From positions 1 to 16,785 of the forward strand of contig JAKQSZ010000025.1 of NCBI GenBank assembly GCA_029569475.1: DNA of 16,785 nt, written 5' to 3'. The translations under genes were made by a program, and so were the position numbers. This DNA is from Candidatus Eiseniibacteriota bacterium. GTDB lineage: Bacteria > Eisenbacteria > RBG-16-71-46 > CAIMUX01. Under the pieces are notes generated by a model. The model worked only from the letters and a program-made list of their open reading frames with translations. It was not told the origin of the DNA and made no database searches. This document shows positions 1 to 6,202 of the stretch, in pieces (position 1 is the first letter of the stretch; every line of letters starts with the position of its first letter).

Positions 1-150
1 ACCTGACTCCTCGCCGGACGGCGAAACCTGACTCCTCGCCGGACGGCCAAACCTGACTCCTCGCCGGACGGCGAAACCTGACTCCTCGCCGGACGGCGAA
101 GCCTGATTCCTCCCCGGACGGCCAGACCTGACTCCTCACCGGACGGCTAG
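1..150. repeat. 25-bp tandem array, six copies, at the 3' end of atpB
   Basis: Six head-to-tail units of exactly 25 bp begin at 1, 26, 51, 76, 101 and 126. The first four are nearly identical and the last two, nearest the gene, have a few substitutions. Each of the well-conserved units contains a perfect inverted repeat, tcgcc-ggac-ggcga, so a transcript would carry a string of small hairpins. The last unit contains the atpB stop codon complement (147-149), so the array starts exactly where translation ends. There are no unique spacers, so this is not CRISPR. The array may continue beyond the left edge. Confidence 0.93.
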
Positions 151-1613
151 GCCTGCACGCCCACGGCGGGCGCGTGTTCGCCCGGGTGGCCGGCCTCGAG
201 CTCGTCGTGCTCTTCGTGGTCGTGCGGCAGCATCTGCGAGAAGTAGATGGTGGCCAGCAGGGTGAACACCAGAGCCTGGATCGTGCCCATGAGCAGGCTC
301 AGGAAGATGAAGGGCAGGTGCAGCGGCACCCCGACCGGCGACCCGAGGAATCCCACCAGTCCGAGCCCGAGGCCGGCAAAGACCGCCAGCAGCACATCCT
401 CGCCCAGGATGTTGCCGAAGAGACGCAGCGACAGGCTGATTGGCTTGGCGATCTCCTCGATGATGTGCAGCGGCAACATCAAGGGGACCATGCACCAGCC
501 GATGAGATCCTGCGGCGAACCCAGCATGTGATGGAGGTAACCACCGAGGCCCAGATTGCGGAGCCCGGTGTACTGGACGTAGAGGAAGACCGTGATTCCC
601 AGCGACAGGGTCGTCTCGATCACCGAGGTCGGCGACTTCAGAAAGGGAATCAGGCCCTGGAGGTTGTTCAGCCAGATGTAGAAGAAAAGGGTTCCCAGAA
701 AGGGAATGAACTGCCGCCCGCGCGGACCAAGGACGCTGTCGATGAGGTTGGCAAAGGCCTCGACCATCATCTCGACCAGGTTCTGCAGTTTTCCCGGGAT
801 CAGGGTGCGTTTGCGGTGGACCGTGATGGACACGACACAGAGCAGGAGGATCACGAGCCAGGCGTGAATGGGGTTCTGCCACTTGTACAAGGTGGCGGCC
901 CAAGCCGCGTCCGGGAAGGCGTTGTGGAGAAAGTGGAAGATGCTGGGGAGTTCCGGCACATGGCTTCCCTCCCCATGGCCATCTTCCCCGTGCTCTCCCG
1001 CCTCGTGCGCGCCGGACACATGGCCGTCCATGCCATGCCCTTGGATGTCGTGCCCGCCGGGCTCCGACGCTTCCACCGCCCCCCCGGGGTGGCCGGCGCC
1101 CGGGTCCACTCCGGATCGGGAGTCGGCCAGAGCCAGCAGCGGCAACGCGATCGCCGCCAGGAGCAGCAGCGGAAGGATGGGAGGGTGGCTCCGGCGCGCG
1201 CGCGTCGAGCGGGACAAGGGGCGCGGTGGTCCGGCGGGGGCGATCATCCGCCCTACCACCTTGAGGAGGATCACCACCAGGAGAAGGGAAAATCCCGCGA
1301 GAAACCACGGCACCGACAGCGAGAGGGGCCCGAGACAGAGCCAGGTCCCGCCGAATAACAGGAGAAGCTTGACCGGCAGGACCAGCAGGAGCGTCCACGC
1401 GGGCAGACGGTCCTGCTCGGGGCGCAACATCCGTTGGAACACCTGCCGCAGGAGCTGCAGATTGGCCAGGGAGAGGATCAGGCCCGACAAGACCGCCACG
1501 CCCTCGCGCCATCCGCTGTAGGTTGTGACTGCCAGGGCTCCGACCGCTCCCAGGATCAGGGTGGCAGTGCGCACACGCCCGAGGAATGCCGGAGTCAGCT
1601 CAAAGCCCCCCAA
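147..1613 (-). CDS. atpB: ATP synthase subunit a with an AtpI-like N-terminal module in the same frame
   Basis: Subunit a is the membrane proton channel of the F1Fo ATP synthase. The C-terminal 300 residues are diagnostic: the helix motif FIPFLGTLFFYIWLNN, then PISLSLRLFGN with the essential arginine (about residue 397 from this start), then GTIQALVFTLLATIY with the conserved glutamine (about 446). Residues about 10-125 hold four membrane segments like the ATP synthase I (AtpI/AtpR) family, which is normally a separate small gene. They are followed without a stop by a signal-peptide-like segment (about 143-163, ending LLALA) and a stretch with eight histidines (about 173-218); the C-terminal tail has five more. 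I chose the TTG at 1613 because an AAGGGAG Shine-Dalgarno sits 9 nt upstream; a GTG at 1652 is possible. If subunit a is made alone, an ATG at 1247 gives 366 residues. The gene follows atpZ on the same strand by 80 bp. Confidence 0.9.
   Translation of the reverse strand: MGGFELTPAFLGRVRTATLILGAVGALAVTTYSGWREGVAVLSGLILSLANLQLLRQVFQRMLRPEQDRLPAWTLLLVLPVKLLLLFGGTWLCLGPLSLSVPWFLAGFSLLLVVILLKVVGRMIAPAGPPRPLSRSTRARRSHPPILPLLLLAAIALPLLALADSRSGVDPGAGHPGGAVEASEPGGHDIQGHGMDGHVSGAHEAGEHGEDGHGEGSHVPELPSIFHFLHNAFPDAAWAATLYKWQNPIHAWLVILLLCVVSITVHRKRTLIPGKLQNLVEMMVEAFANLIDSVLGPRGRQFIPFLGTLFFYIWLNNLQGLIPFLKSPTSVIETTLSLGITVFLYVQYTGLRNLGLGGYLHHMLGSPQDLIGWCMVPLMLPLHIIEEIAKPISLSLRLFGNILGEDVLLAVFAGLGLGLVGFLGSPVGVPLHLPFIFLSLLMGTIQALVFTLLATIYFSQMLPHDHEEHDELEAGHPGEHAPAVGVQA
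1245..1265 (-). promoter_or_regulatory. Possible internal start and ribosome-binding site of free-standing subunit a
   Basis: Within the joint reading frame an ATG at 1247-1245 is preceded, on the minus strand, by AAGGTGG eight nucleotides upstream. It lies between the AtpI-like helices and the signal-peptide-like segment of subunit a. Starting here gives a protein of normal subunit a length for relatives with a cleaved N terminus. Whether one fused protein, two nested products or both are made cannot be decided from sequence. Confidence 0.35.
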
Positions 1614-1693
1614 CCGTCGTTTCTCCCTTCCGCGCGTCTCTCCGCGCGCCACGTCGCTTCTGGCTGTCCCCTCGGAAGCGACCCGGCGGGGGA

Positions 1694-1933
1694 CTAGAGG
1701 CGATCGACATCCTTCTGCACCTGACGCACCACGCGCACGATGTAGCGGACGGTGGCGGCCAGCCCTAGCCCGAGAAAGACGAACTGCATCCATGGATCAG
1801 TGTGCAGCCGCCGATCGAGCCAACGGCCAATAAAATACCCGACCAGCGGACCCACCCCCAACATGAAAGGGACGGTTCCCAGGGCTGCCGCCAACCGGAT
1901 GTAGCGATAGCGTTCGTTCCGTTTCGGTTTCAT
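1694..1933 (-). CDS. atpZ: AtpZ/AtpI-type F1Fo ATPase accessory membrane subunit
   Basis: This 79-residue protein has two membrane segments and the glycine-rich GPLVGYFIGRWLDRR followed by an aromatic TDPW turn, the pattern of the AtpZ / F0F1-ATPase subunit family (PF09527). Members sit at the head of atp operons and have been linked to assembly or to Mg2+/Ca2+ uptake; the exact role here is not visible. The N terminus (MKPKRNERYRY) and C terminus are basic and should be cytoplasmic. The frame stays open upstream, but the ATG at 1933 gives the normal family length. The ribosome-binding site is weak. It is the first gene of the unit read from the promoter at 2072-2101, and the AtpI-AtpB gene follows. 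Confidence 0.82.
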   Translation of the reverse strand: MKPKRNERYRYIRLAAALGTVPFMLGVGPLVGYFIGRWLDRRLHTDPWMQFVFLGLGLAATVRYIVRVVRQVQKDVDRL

Positions 1934-1995
1934 CACCCGCCGCCGCGGCAAAGCCGCTATGGTCTGTGAACAGCCGGCCGCTGGAGGCGACGCAT

Positions 1996-2050
1996 GCTCT
2001 GTGCCCCCGGGCTCTCGGCAAGTGCTCCGTGCCCCCGGGCTTTGGGCAAG
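1996..2050. repeat. 28-bp direct duplication in the atp leader
   Basis: Two adjacent copies of a 28-bp sequence (1996-2023 and 2024-2050) share the core gtgcccccgggct and end in ggcaag. They lie in the roughly 130-nt untranslated leader between the predicted atp promoter and atpZ. Each core contains cccggg and could pair with the other copy. Confidence 0.75.
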
Positions 2051-2071
2051 CCGGAAACGTGCGAACGGCGG

Positions 2072-2101
2072 ATTATCGAGATCGGCCCCGGAGACTGTCA
2101 A
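2072..2101 (-). promoter_or_regulatory. Sigma-70-type promoter of the atp operon
   Basis: On the minus strand TTGACA (2101-2096) is separated by 18 bp from GATAAT (2077-2072). That is a perfect -35 and a five-of-six -10 in otherwise GC-rich DNA, upstream of atpZ and pointing into it. Transcription would start near 2065. Confidence 0.68.
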
Positions 2102-2107
2102 CCCCCT

Positions 2108-2125
2108 TTGTGCTCAAAAGCACAA
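2108..2125. promoter_or_regulatory. Perfect inverted repeat between divergent genes, possible operator
   Basis: The arms ttgtgct and agcacaa flank a 4-nt centre (caaa). The element sits 6 bp upstream of the atp -35 hexamer and 23 bp before the proposed start of the plus-strand hydrolase. It could be a repressor or activator site for either gene, or a small hairpin in the hydrolase leader. No regulator gene is nearby. Confidence 0.4.
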
Positions 2126-2147
2126 TCGATACGAAAAGAGGGTCCGC

Positions 2148-3158
2148 GTGTCTCATCAAGACCAGGCGGGAAACCACGCGTCTGAGGCCACATCGAAGGA
2201 GATCCTCGCGGGTGGTCTCGCGGATGCATCGAAACCGGAGGGGTTCCTCGCGGGTGGCTCCCCTGGTGCCACGTCGAAATCGGAGGGATTCCACGCGGGT
2301 GGTCCCCCTGGTGTGCGGTCCCCTGCTCCCGGCCAGGCGATCGACCTCGGGGTCCAGGGACCTCCGTCCCCTTCCCCGTTGCTGCTCGATCACGAACTCA
2401 CTGGAAGCGCGTCAGCCCCCACCTTGGTCCTCCTGCATGCCGGAGGAATGTCGCGACGGGAGTGGAGGCCGTTTCTGCCCGCCTTCGGGGAACACTTCCG
2501 CGTCCTGGCGCCCACGGCCCTGGGCCATGGGCGGAGTCCGCGCGCCCCCTCCTTCACGGTCCGTATGCAGGTGGATGCCGTGCTCTCGCTCCTGGATCAC
2601 CTCGGCATCGAGGCAGCCTCCTTCGTGGGCTCGTCGCTCGGGGGCGTGACCGCTCTCACACTTGCTCTGACGCACCCGCGGCGCGTGCAACAGCTCGTCC
2701 TCTACCGGAGCGGATTCCGTCACGGAAGCGCCGCGCTGGACTCTCTGCGTCGTTTCGCCACGGAGGAGAACTGGTCGGCCTGGGGACTGAAACGTTGGAT
2801 GGAGCGCGAACATGATCCGCAGGGCGGGCCCAGCGCCTGGACTGAGGTGATCCGCGCCGTGGCCGCCGCCCTTGAACCTCCCCTGGCAGGTCCTCCGATC
2901 ACGGAGGAAGACCTCGCCGGTATCGGCATCCCGGTCCTCTTGATCGGCGGTGACCGCGATCCCCTCGTCCCGCTCCAGGAGCTTGTTGGGATGTACCAGG
3001 CCATCCCCAACGCCTCTCTCTGGGTCGTGCCCCACGCGGGCCACATCATGGCCATGGAGAGCTGGCGCCGGCCGGCCTTTGAGCTCGAGGTCCTGCGCTT
3101 CCTGACCCGTAGGAAAGCCGGCCCGGAGTCACGGGCCCACAACGGACAGGAAAGCTAG
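2148..3158 (+). CDS. Alpha/beta-fold hydrolase with repeated N-terminal extension
   Basis: This is an alpha/beta hydrolase of unknown substrate and the only plus-strand gene I support. The fold starts near LVLLHAGG (oxyanion-hole loop); the nucleophile elbow is VGSSLGG, the acid is the aspartate in IGGDRDPLVP and the base is the histidine in VPHAGHIM, all in the usual order. The cap region is short. The GTG at 2148 has GAGGG five nucleotides upstream and gives 336 residues. The roughly 85 residues before the fold are not typical of the family and contain three related units (SKEILAGG, SKPEGFLAGG, SKSEGFHAGG) encoded by in-frame DNA repeats. The catalytic domain might instead be started at a downstream GTG (2313). 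The last 13 or so residues and the stop codon fall within the first units of the array at 3114-3395. The gene is convergent with mutM. Confidence 0.85.
   Translation: MSHQDQAGNHASEATSKEILAGGLADASKPEGFLAGGSPGATSKSEGFHAGGPPGVRSPAPGQAIDLGVQGPPSPSPLLLDHELTGSASAPTLVLLHAGGMSRREWRPFLPAFGEHFRVLAPTALGHGRSPRAPSFTVRMQVDAVLSLLDHLGIEAASFVGSSLGGVTALTLALTHPRRVQQLVLYRSGFRHGSAALDSLRRFATEENWSAWGLKRWMEREHDPQGGPSAWTEVIRAVAAALEPPLAGPPITEEDLAGIGIPVLLIGGDRDPLVPLQELVGMYQAIPNASLWVVPHAGHIMAMESWRRPAFELEVLRFLTRRKAGPESRAHNGQES
2193..2318 (+). repeat. Three degenerate in-frame repeats inside the hydrolase N terminus
   Basis: Units starting tcgaa at 2193, 2229 and 2274 share gg-ttcc/tcctcgcgggtgg blocks. Spacings are 36 and 45 bp, both multiples of three, so the frame is kept and the protein repeats a K-x-E-G-F-x-A-G-G pattern. 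Confidence 0.75.
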
Positions 3159-3395
3159 CCAGCCGGGAGTCACAGACCCCAACCCAGGGGAAAGCTAGCC
3201 AGCCGGGAGTCACAGGCCCACACCCGACGGGAAGGCTAGCCAGCCGGGAGTCACAGGCTCACACCCGACGGGAAAGCTAGCCAGCCGGGAGTCACACGCC
3301 CCAACCCAGGGGAAAGCGAGCAGCCGCCGGGACTCACAGGCCCCAACCCAGGGGAAAGCTAGCAGCCGCCGGGACTCACCGGCCCCGACGAAAGG
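3114..3395. repeat. 40-42 bp tandem array between convergent hydrolase and mutM
   Basis: Units begin with aaagctagcc or a variant at 3114 (degenerate), 3151, 3191, 3232, 3273, 3313 and 3355. Spacings are 37, 40, 41, 41, 40 and 42 bp. The common core is agccgggagtcacaggccc. Two versions of the unit tail alternate (ccaacccagggg and cacccgacggg), and the last two units share gagcagccgccgggactc or a close variant, so the array grew by recent duplication. The first two units encode the end and the stop codon of the hydrolase. Unit lengths are not multiples of three. There are no variable spacers. From 3396 to 3478 I see nothing further. Confidence 0.92.
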
Positions 3396-3478
3396 CACAG
3401 CTCGCCGCCTCGCCGCTTCCACGGCCGAGGCAGACCCTTCGTATCCTTGGTTGGGCGGATCGTCTTCTGTTTCGATGC

Positions 3479-4357
3479 CTACCGCCGCCCGCGCGAGGGC
3501 GGAACCTGCCGGCCTGGTGACCAGCAGGTGGTTCGTCCGCCGATGCGTTCGCGCACGAGCGGCACTCCGGTGGCGGGGCAATGGCCTCCATCCGCCCATC
3601 GCTGATGGAAGAGCCAGCCCCGCGGCGGATCCGAGCCCCTGACTCCGACACTGGACATGGCCAGCCGCGCGACTCGCCTGGTCTCCGCGAAGAGCCTCGC
3701 GAGTTCTTCCCGCCGGAGTGTTGCCGCCGTCCGCGCCGGATGGATCCCGGCGCGCCACAAGATCTCGTCGGCCATCCAGTTGCCGATTCCCGGAAAGCCC
3801 TCCTGCAGCAACAGGACGCCTTTGATCGGAGCCCCTGGATGACGCGCCAGGAACTCCTCCAGCCGCTGGCGCCTGAAGCCCGAGGACAGGATGTCGGGAG
3901 GCAGTTCGCGCCACCACGCGGGAGGCTCGGTCCCTCGGTCGAAGCGGACGCGGCCGAACTGCCGCGCGTCGGCGAAAACGAGGTGACGGCCCTCCTGCAC
4001 GATGACCAGGTGCTCGTGACGGCGTTGGACCGTCCCCCGGGAGAACCGAGCCTCGCTCTCTCTGCCGGTTGCCTGGATGCTGGCGGGGGATCCGCTATCG
4101 GCGTCACGACACAGCAGCCGTCCGCTCATCCCGAGGTGGATTCCAAGCCACCCCTGCGCGGAGGTGGCGAAGAGCATCCACTTGCCGCGTCCCCACGACC
4201 CGGTCAGCGAGACGCCGCGGAGACCGCGCCGAAGCCTGGCGGGATCGATCTCGCGCAATGTGCGGGCGGAGGGATGGAGGCGAACATCGAGGATCTGCCG
4301 GAGGAGCCCCGCGTCCCACTGCCGGCGCGAGAACTCGACCTCCGCGAGCTCAGGCAT
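3479..4357 (-). CDS. mutM: Fpg/Nei-family DNA glycosylase, zincless type
   Basis: The product is a formamidopyrimidine-DNA glycosylase-type base excision enzyme. It starts MPELAEVE, giving the catalytic Pro2 and Glu3 after Met removal; lysine 59 in GRGKW corresponds to the conserved beta-strand lysine; HLGMSG (about 74-79) and the H2TH helix with GIGNWMADEILWRAGIHP (about 190-207) are intact. At 292 residues it is slightly longer than usual, with an extra loop at about 85-113. The C-terminal finger keeps the GGRTT loop that contacts DNA, but the four zinc cysteines are not in place: the first pair reads CPAT, and the second has S and R where cysteines belong (C278-W-S-P-G-R-Q). This resembles zincless-finger members. 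The ATG overlaps the sirtuin stop by 8 bp, so the two genes are translated from one message. It could equally be called Nei-like. Confidence 0.9.
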   Translation of the reverse strand: MPELAEVEFSRRQWDAGLLRQILDVRLHPSARTLREIDPARLRRGLRGVSLTGSWGRGKWMLFATSAQGWLGIHLGMSGRLLCRDADSGSPASIQATGRESEARFSRGTVQRRHEHLVIVQEGRHLVFADARQFGRVRFDRGTEPPAWWRELPPDILSSGFRRQRLEEFLARHPGAPIKGVLLLQEGFPGIGNWMADEILWRAGIHPARTAATLRREELARLFAETRRVARLAMSSVGVRGSDPPRGWLFHQRWADGGHCPATGVPLVRERIGGRTTCWSPGRQVPPSRGRR

Positions 4358-5192
4358 CCGCTGAGCCGGCCCACAGCGCCGTCAGGATGCGTGGAAGGAT
4401 GACGCCGCTCGGACCCCGCAATGGGCAGTCGGCGATCTCCGCGATCGGTCCCGGCTCGGGGTTCACGTCGATGACGCGTGCCCCGCGCTCCCGCGCCAGG
4501 CGCGGCAGCGCCGCCGCCGGATAGACCTCGCCGCTCGTGCCCGCGACGATCATCACCTGGCAGGCCGCCGCGTCTTCCCAGGCCCGCTCCAGGACGGCTT
4601 CCGGGAGGCGCTCGCCGAACCAGACGACGTCGGGCCGCACGAGTCCGCCGCAAGCGCATCGCGGCGGTTCCCCGGCTTCCGCAATCGCAGGCACGCGCGC
4701 CTCGAGCTCGCCCACACCAGGCTGGGCTCCGAAACCCTTCGGCGAGCCCACCTGGCTACCCGGGTTGAAAGTCTGCTGTCTGTACGGCTCATGGCAGCGA
4801 TGGCAGCGGAACGCGTCGATCCGCCCGTGGAGGTGGAAGACCTGGCGGCTCCCCGCCCGTTCGTGTAGGTCGTCGACATTCTGCGTGTAGATCGTCACCG
4901 TGCCGAGCAGGCTCTCCAGGCCAGCCAGCGCGTGATGGCCGGCGTTGGGAGTGGCCGCGGCGAGCCCACGCAAGCGTTCCATGTACCAACGCCAGACCAG
5001 GCCGGGGTCAGCCGCGAAGCCTTCCGGAGAGGCCAGCTTCATGGGATCGTAGCGCGCCCACAACCCGGTCCGCGCGTCACGAAAGGTGGGAATCCCGCTC
5101 TCGGCGCTGACGCCGGCCCCGGTCAACACGATGGCCGACCGCGCTTGCCGCAGCCACTCGGCCACGGCGGGGATCTGGCGTTCGAGTTCCAT
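4350..5192 (-). CDS. NAD-dependent protein deacylase, Sir2/CobB family
   Basis: Sirtuins remove acyl groups from lysines using NAD+. Visible motifs, counted from the ATG at 5192: GAGVSAESGIPTFR (25-38), Y70-x-x-R73, which marks the class III (SIRT5/CobB-like) acyl pocket with preference for succinyl or malonyl groups, TQNVDDLHERAG (103-114), catalytic His122 in FHLHGRI, zinc cysteines 130/133 and 179/181, and the GTSGEVYPA nucleotide-binding loop. The zinc module carries an extra 25-30 residues rich in G, P and Q between the cysteine pairs. A GTG four codons upstream (5204) is a possible start, but GGAAGG lies just before the ATG. The gene lies about 70 bp after the hydrogenase-type protease and overlaps mutM, so the three probably form one operon. 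Substrate preference is inferred only. Confidence 0.92.
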   Translation of the reverse strand: MELERQIPAVAEWLRQARSAIVLTGAGVSAESGIPTFRDARTGLWARYDPMKLASPEGFAADPGLVWRWYMERLRGLAAATPNAGHHALAGLESLLGTVTIYTQNVDDLHERAGSRQVFHLHGRIDAFRCHRCHEPYRQQTFNPGSQVGSPKGFGAQPGVGELEARVPAIAEAGEPPRCACGGLVRPDVVWFGERLPEAVLERAWEDAAACQVMIVAGTSGEVYPAAALPRLARERGARVIDVNPEPGPIAEIADCPLRGPSGVILPRILTALWAGSADA

Positions 5193-5223
5193 TGGACCTT
5201 CCACATCCGCGAGCCGGGCTGTC

Positions 5224-5279
5224 CGCTTTTGCCAGCCTTCTGCTTCTTACCAGCCTTCTGCTTTTTACCAGCCTTCTTC
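5224..5279. repeat. 18-bp tandem repeat at the end of the hydrogenase-type protease gene
   Basis: Units of 18 bp starting ccagccttct lie at 5232 and 5250, with a partial third at 5268 and a partial copy before 5232. The array contains the stop codon of the protease gene (5265-5267) and fills most of the gap to the sirtuin start. Confidence 0.85.
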
Positions 5280-5972
5280 CTCGAGGATTCTCACCAGAAT
5301 GGCCGTCACTTGCGAGCAGATATGGGAGAAGCGAGTGCGCAGCGGTCGCGAGAGCCCCGGGCCCTCGCCCAGGTCATGCGGTTCTATGCCGATCAGGTCG
5401 GTTCCGCGGATGGGGAGTTCATCCTCCAGCCACAGGGCGAGATGGTCGAGCCCGATCCGCGACTGTCCCCCCAGGCGGCGGACCATGCTCAGACCGCTCT
5501 CGCCACGGATGCCGAGGTGCCAGTGGTGCACGTCGCCGACGCGCCCGCTAATGCGCACCGCGTCGACCAACACCACCCGCTTTCGCTCGGCCAGCACGGG
5601 ATCGAGGCGCCGCGCATCCGTTCCGCCTTCGATCCACTCGACCAGTTGGCCCGCGGTTCCCTCGGCCTGCGACGCCACCCCCTCCGCCGGCGGGCGCGCC
5701 TCGGTCTCCGGGTACGCGAGACGCAGGCCGCGGGAGCGATCCGGAGGCCGTCCCTCCGGCCGGACAGCCGTGGAACGGAGCGATCCTGCCCGTCGCGGCC
5801 GGGACACCTGAGCCCGCGCCAAGCCGATCTCCCCCACAATCGTGCGGACTCGGCCGATGACCCTGATCGCGATCCCGTCGTCGCGCCGGGCCGGGTCGCC
5901 CAGGGCGACAACGGCCATCGGAGCAGGCATCCGGTCCGGGGCGGGCAGGCGGGGCAGGTCGAAGGCGGCCAT
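5265..5972 (-). CDS. Hydrogenase maturation protease (HycI/HyaD family)
   Basis: These endopeptidases cut the C-terminal tail of the large subunit of [NiFe] hydrogenase after nickel insertion. The 235-residue product shows the family frame: VVALGDPARRDDG (about 21-33, first metal-binding acid), VVLVDAV (about 133-139, Asp137), IGLDHLALWL (His177) and the GIEPHDLGEGPGLS segment (195-208). Asp/Asp/His match the nickel-sensing residues of HycI. It is longer than the usual 150-170 residues because of a basic, proline-rich insertion at about 55-105. The ATG at 5972 has a strong AAAGGAG six nucleotides upstream, so the longer open frame to 6368 is not used. No hydrogenase structural gene is in the window. 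The last codons and stop lie in an 18-bp tandem array. Confidence 0.8.
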   Translation of the reverse strand: MAAFDLPRLPAPDRMPAPMAVVALGDPARRDDGIAIRVIGRVRTIVGEIGLARAQVSRPRRAGSLRSTAVRPEGRPPDRSRGLRLAYPETEARPPAEGVASQAEGTAGQLVEWIEGGTDARRLDPVLAERKRVVLVDAVRISGRVGDVHHWHLGIRGESGLSMVRRLGGQSRIGLDHLALWLEDELPIRGTDLIGIEPHDLGEGPGLSRPLRTRFSHICSQVTAILVRILEEEGW

Positions 5973-6202
5973 GCGGATCTCCTTTCGCGCGTAGGCTGTC
6001 CCGGTCTTTGATCGTCCGCCCGAGGAACCACCTTGAGGCAGGCTCACCCATGGTTGTGGAACGAATTCTGTTGCGCGGAGGCGATCATCAAACGTTCCTG
6101 GGGGAAGTTGTCGAGGTCGAGGCGGGGACAGACTCACCGTTCCCGTAACGCTTCCATTTCCATTGACTTTGATCGATCGTTCAACAAGAATCCTGCCACA
6201 GC

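Noticed and set aside
1..150. CRISPR array
   Set aside because: Units abut with no unique spacers, and the unit is 25 bp repeated head to tail.
3114..3395. CRISPR array
   Set aside because: The whole 40-42 bp unit repeats, including the part that would be spacer.
3210..3917. Minus-strand protein with FPWVGACESRRLLA repeats
   Set aside because: Its C-terminal half is the tandem array read in one frame, and the rest overlaps mutM, which has intact family motifs in another frame.
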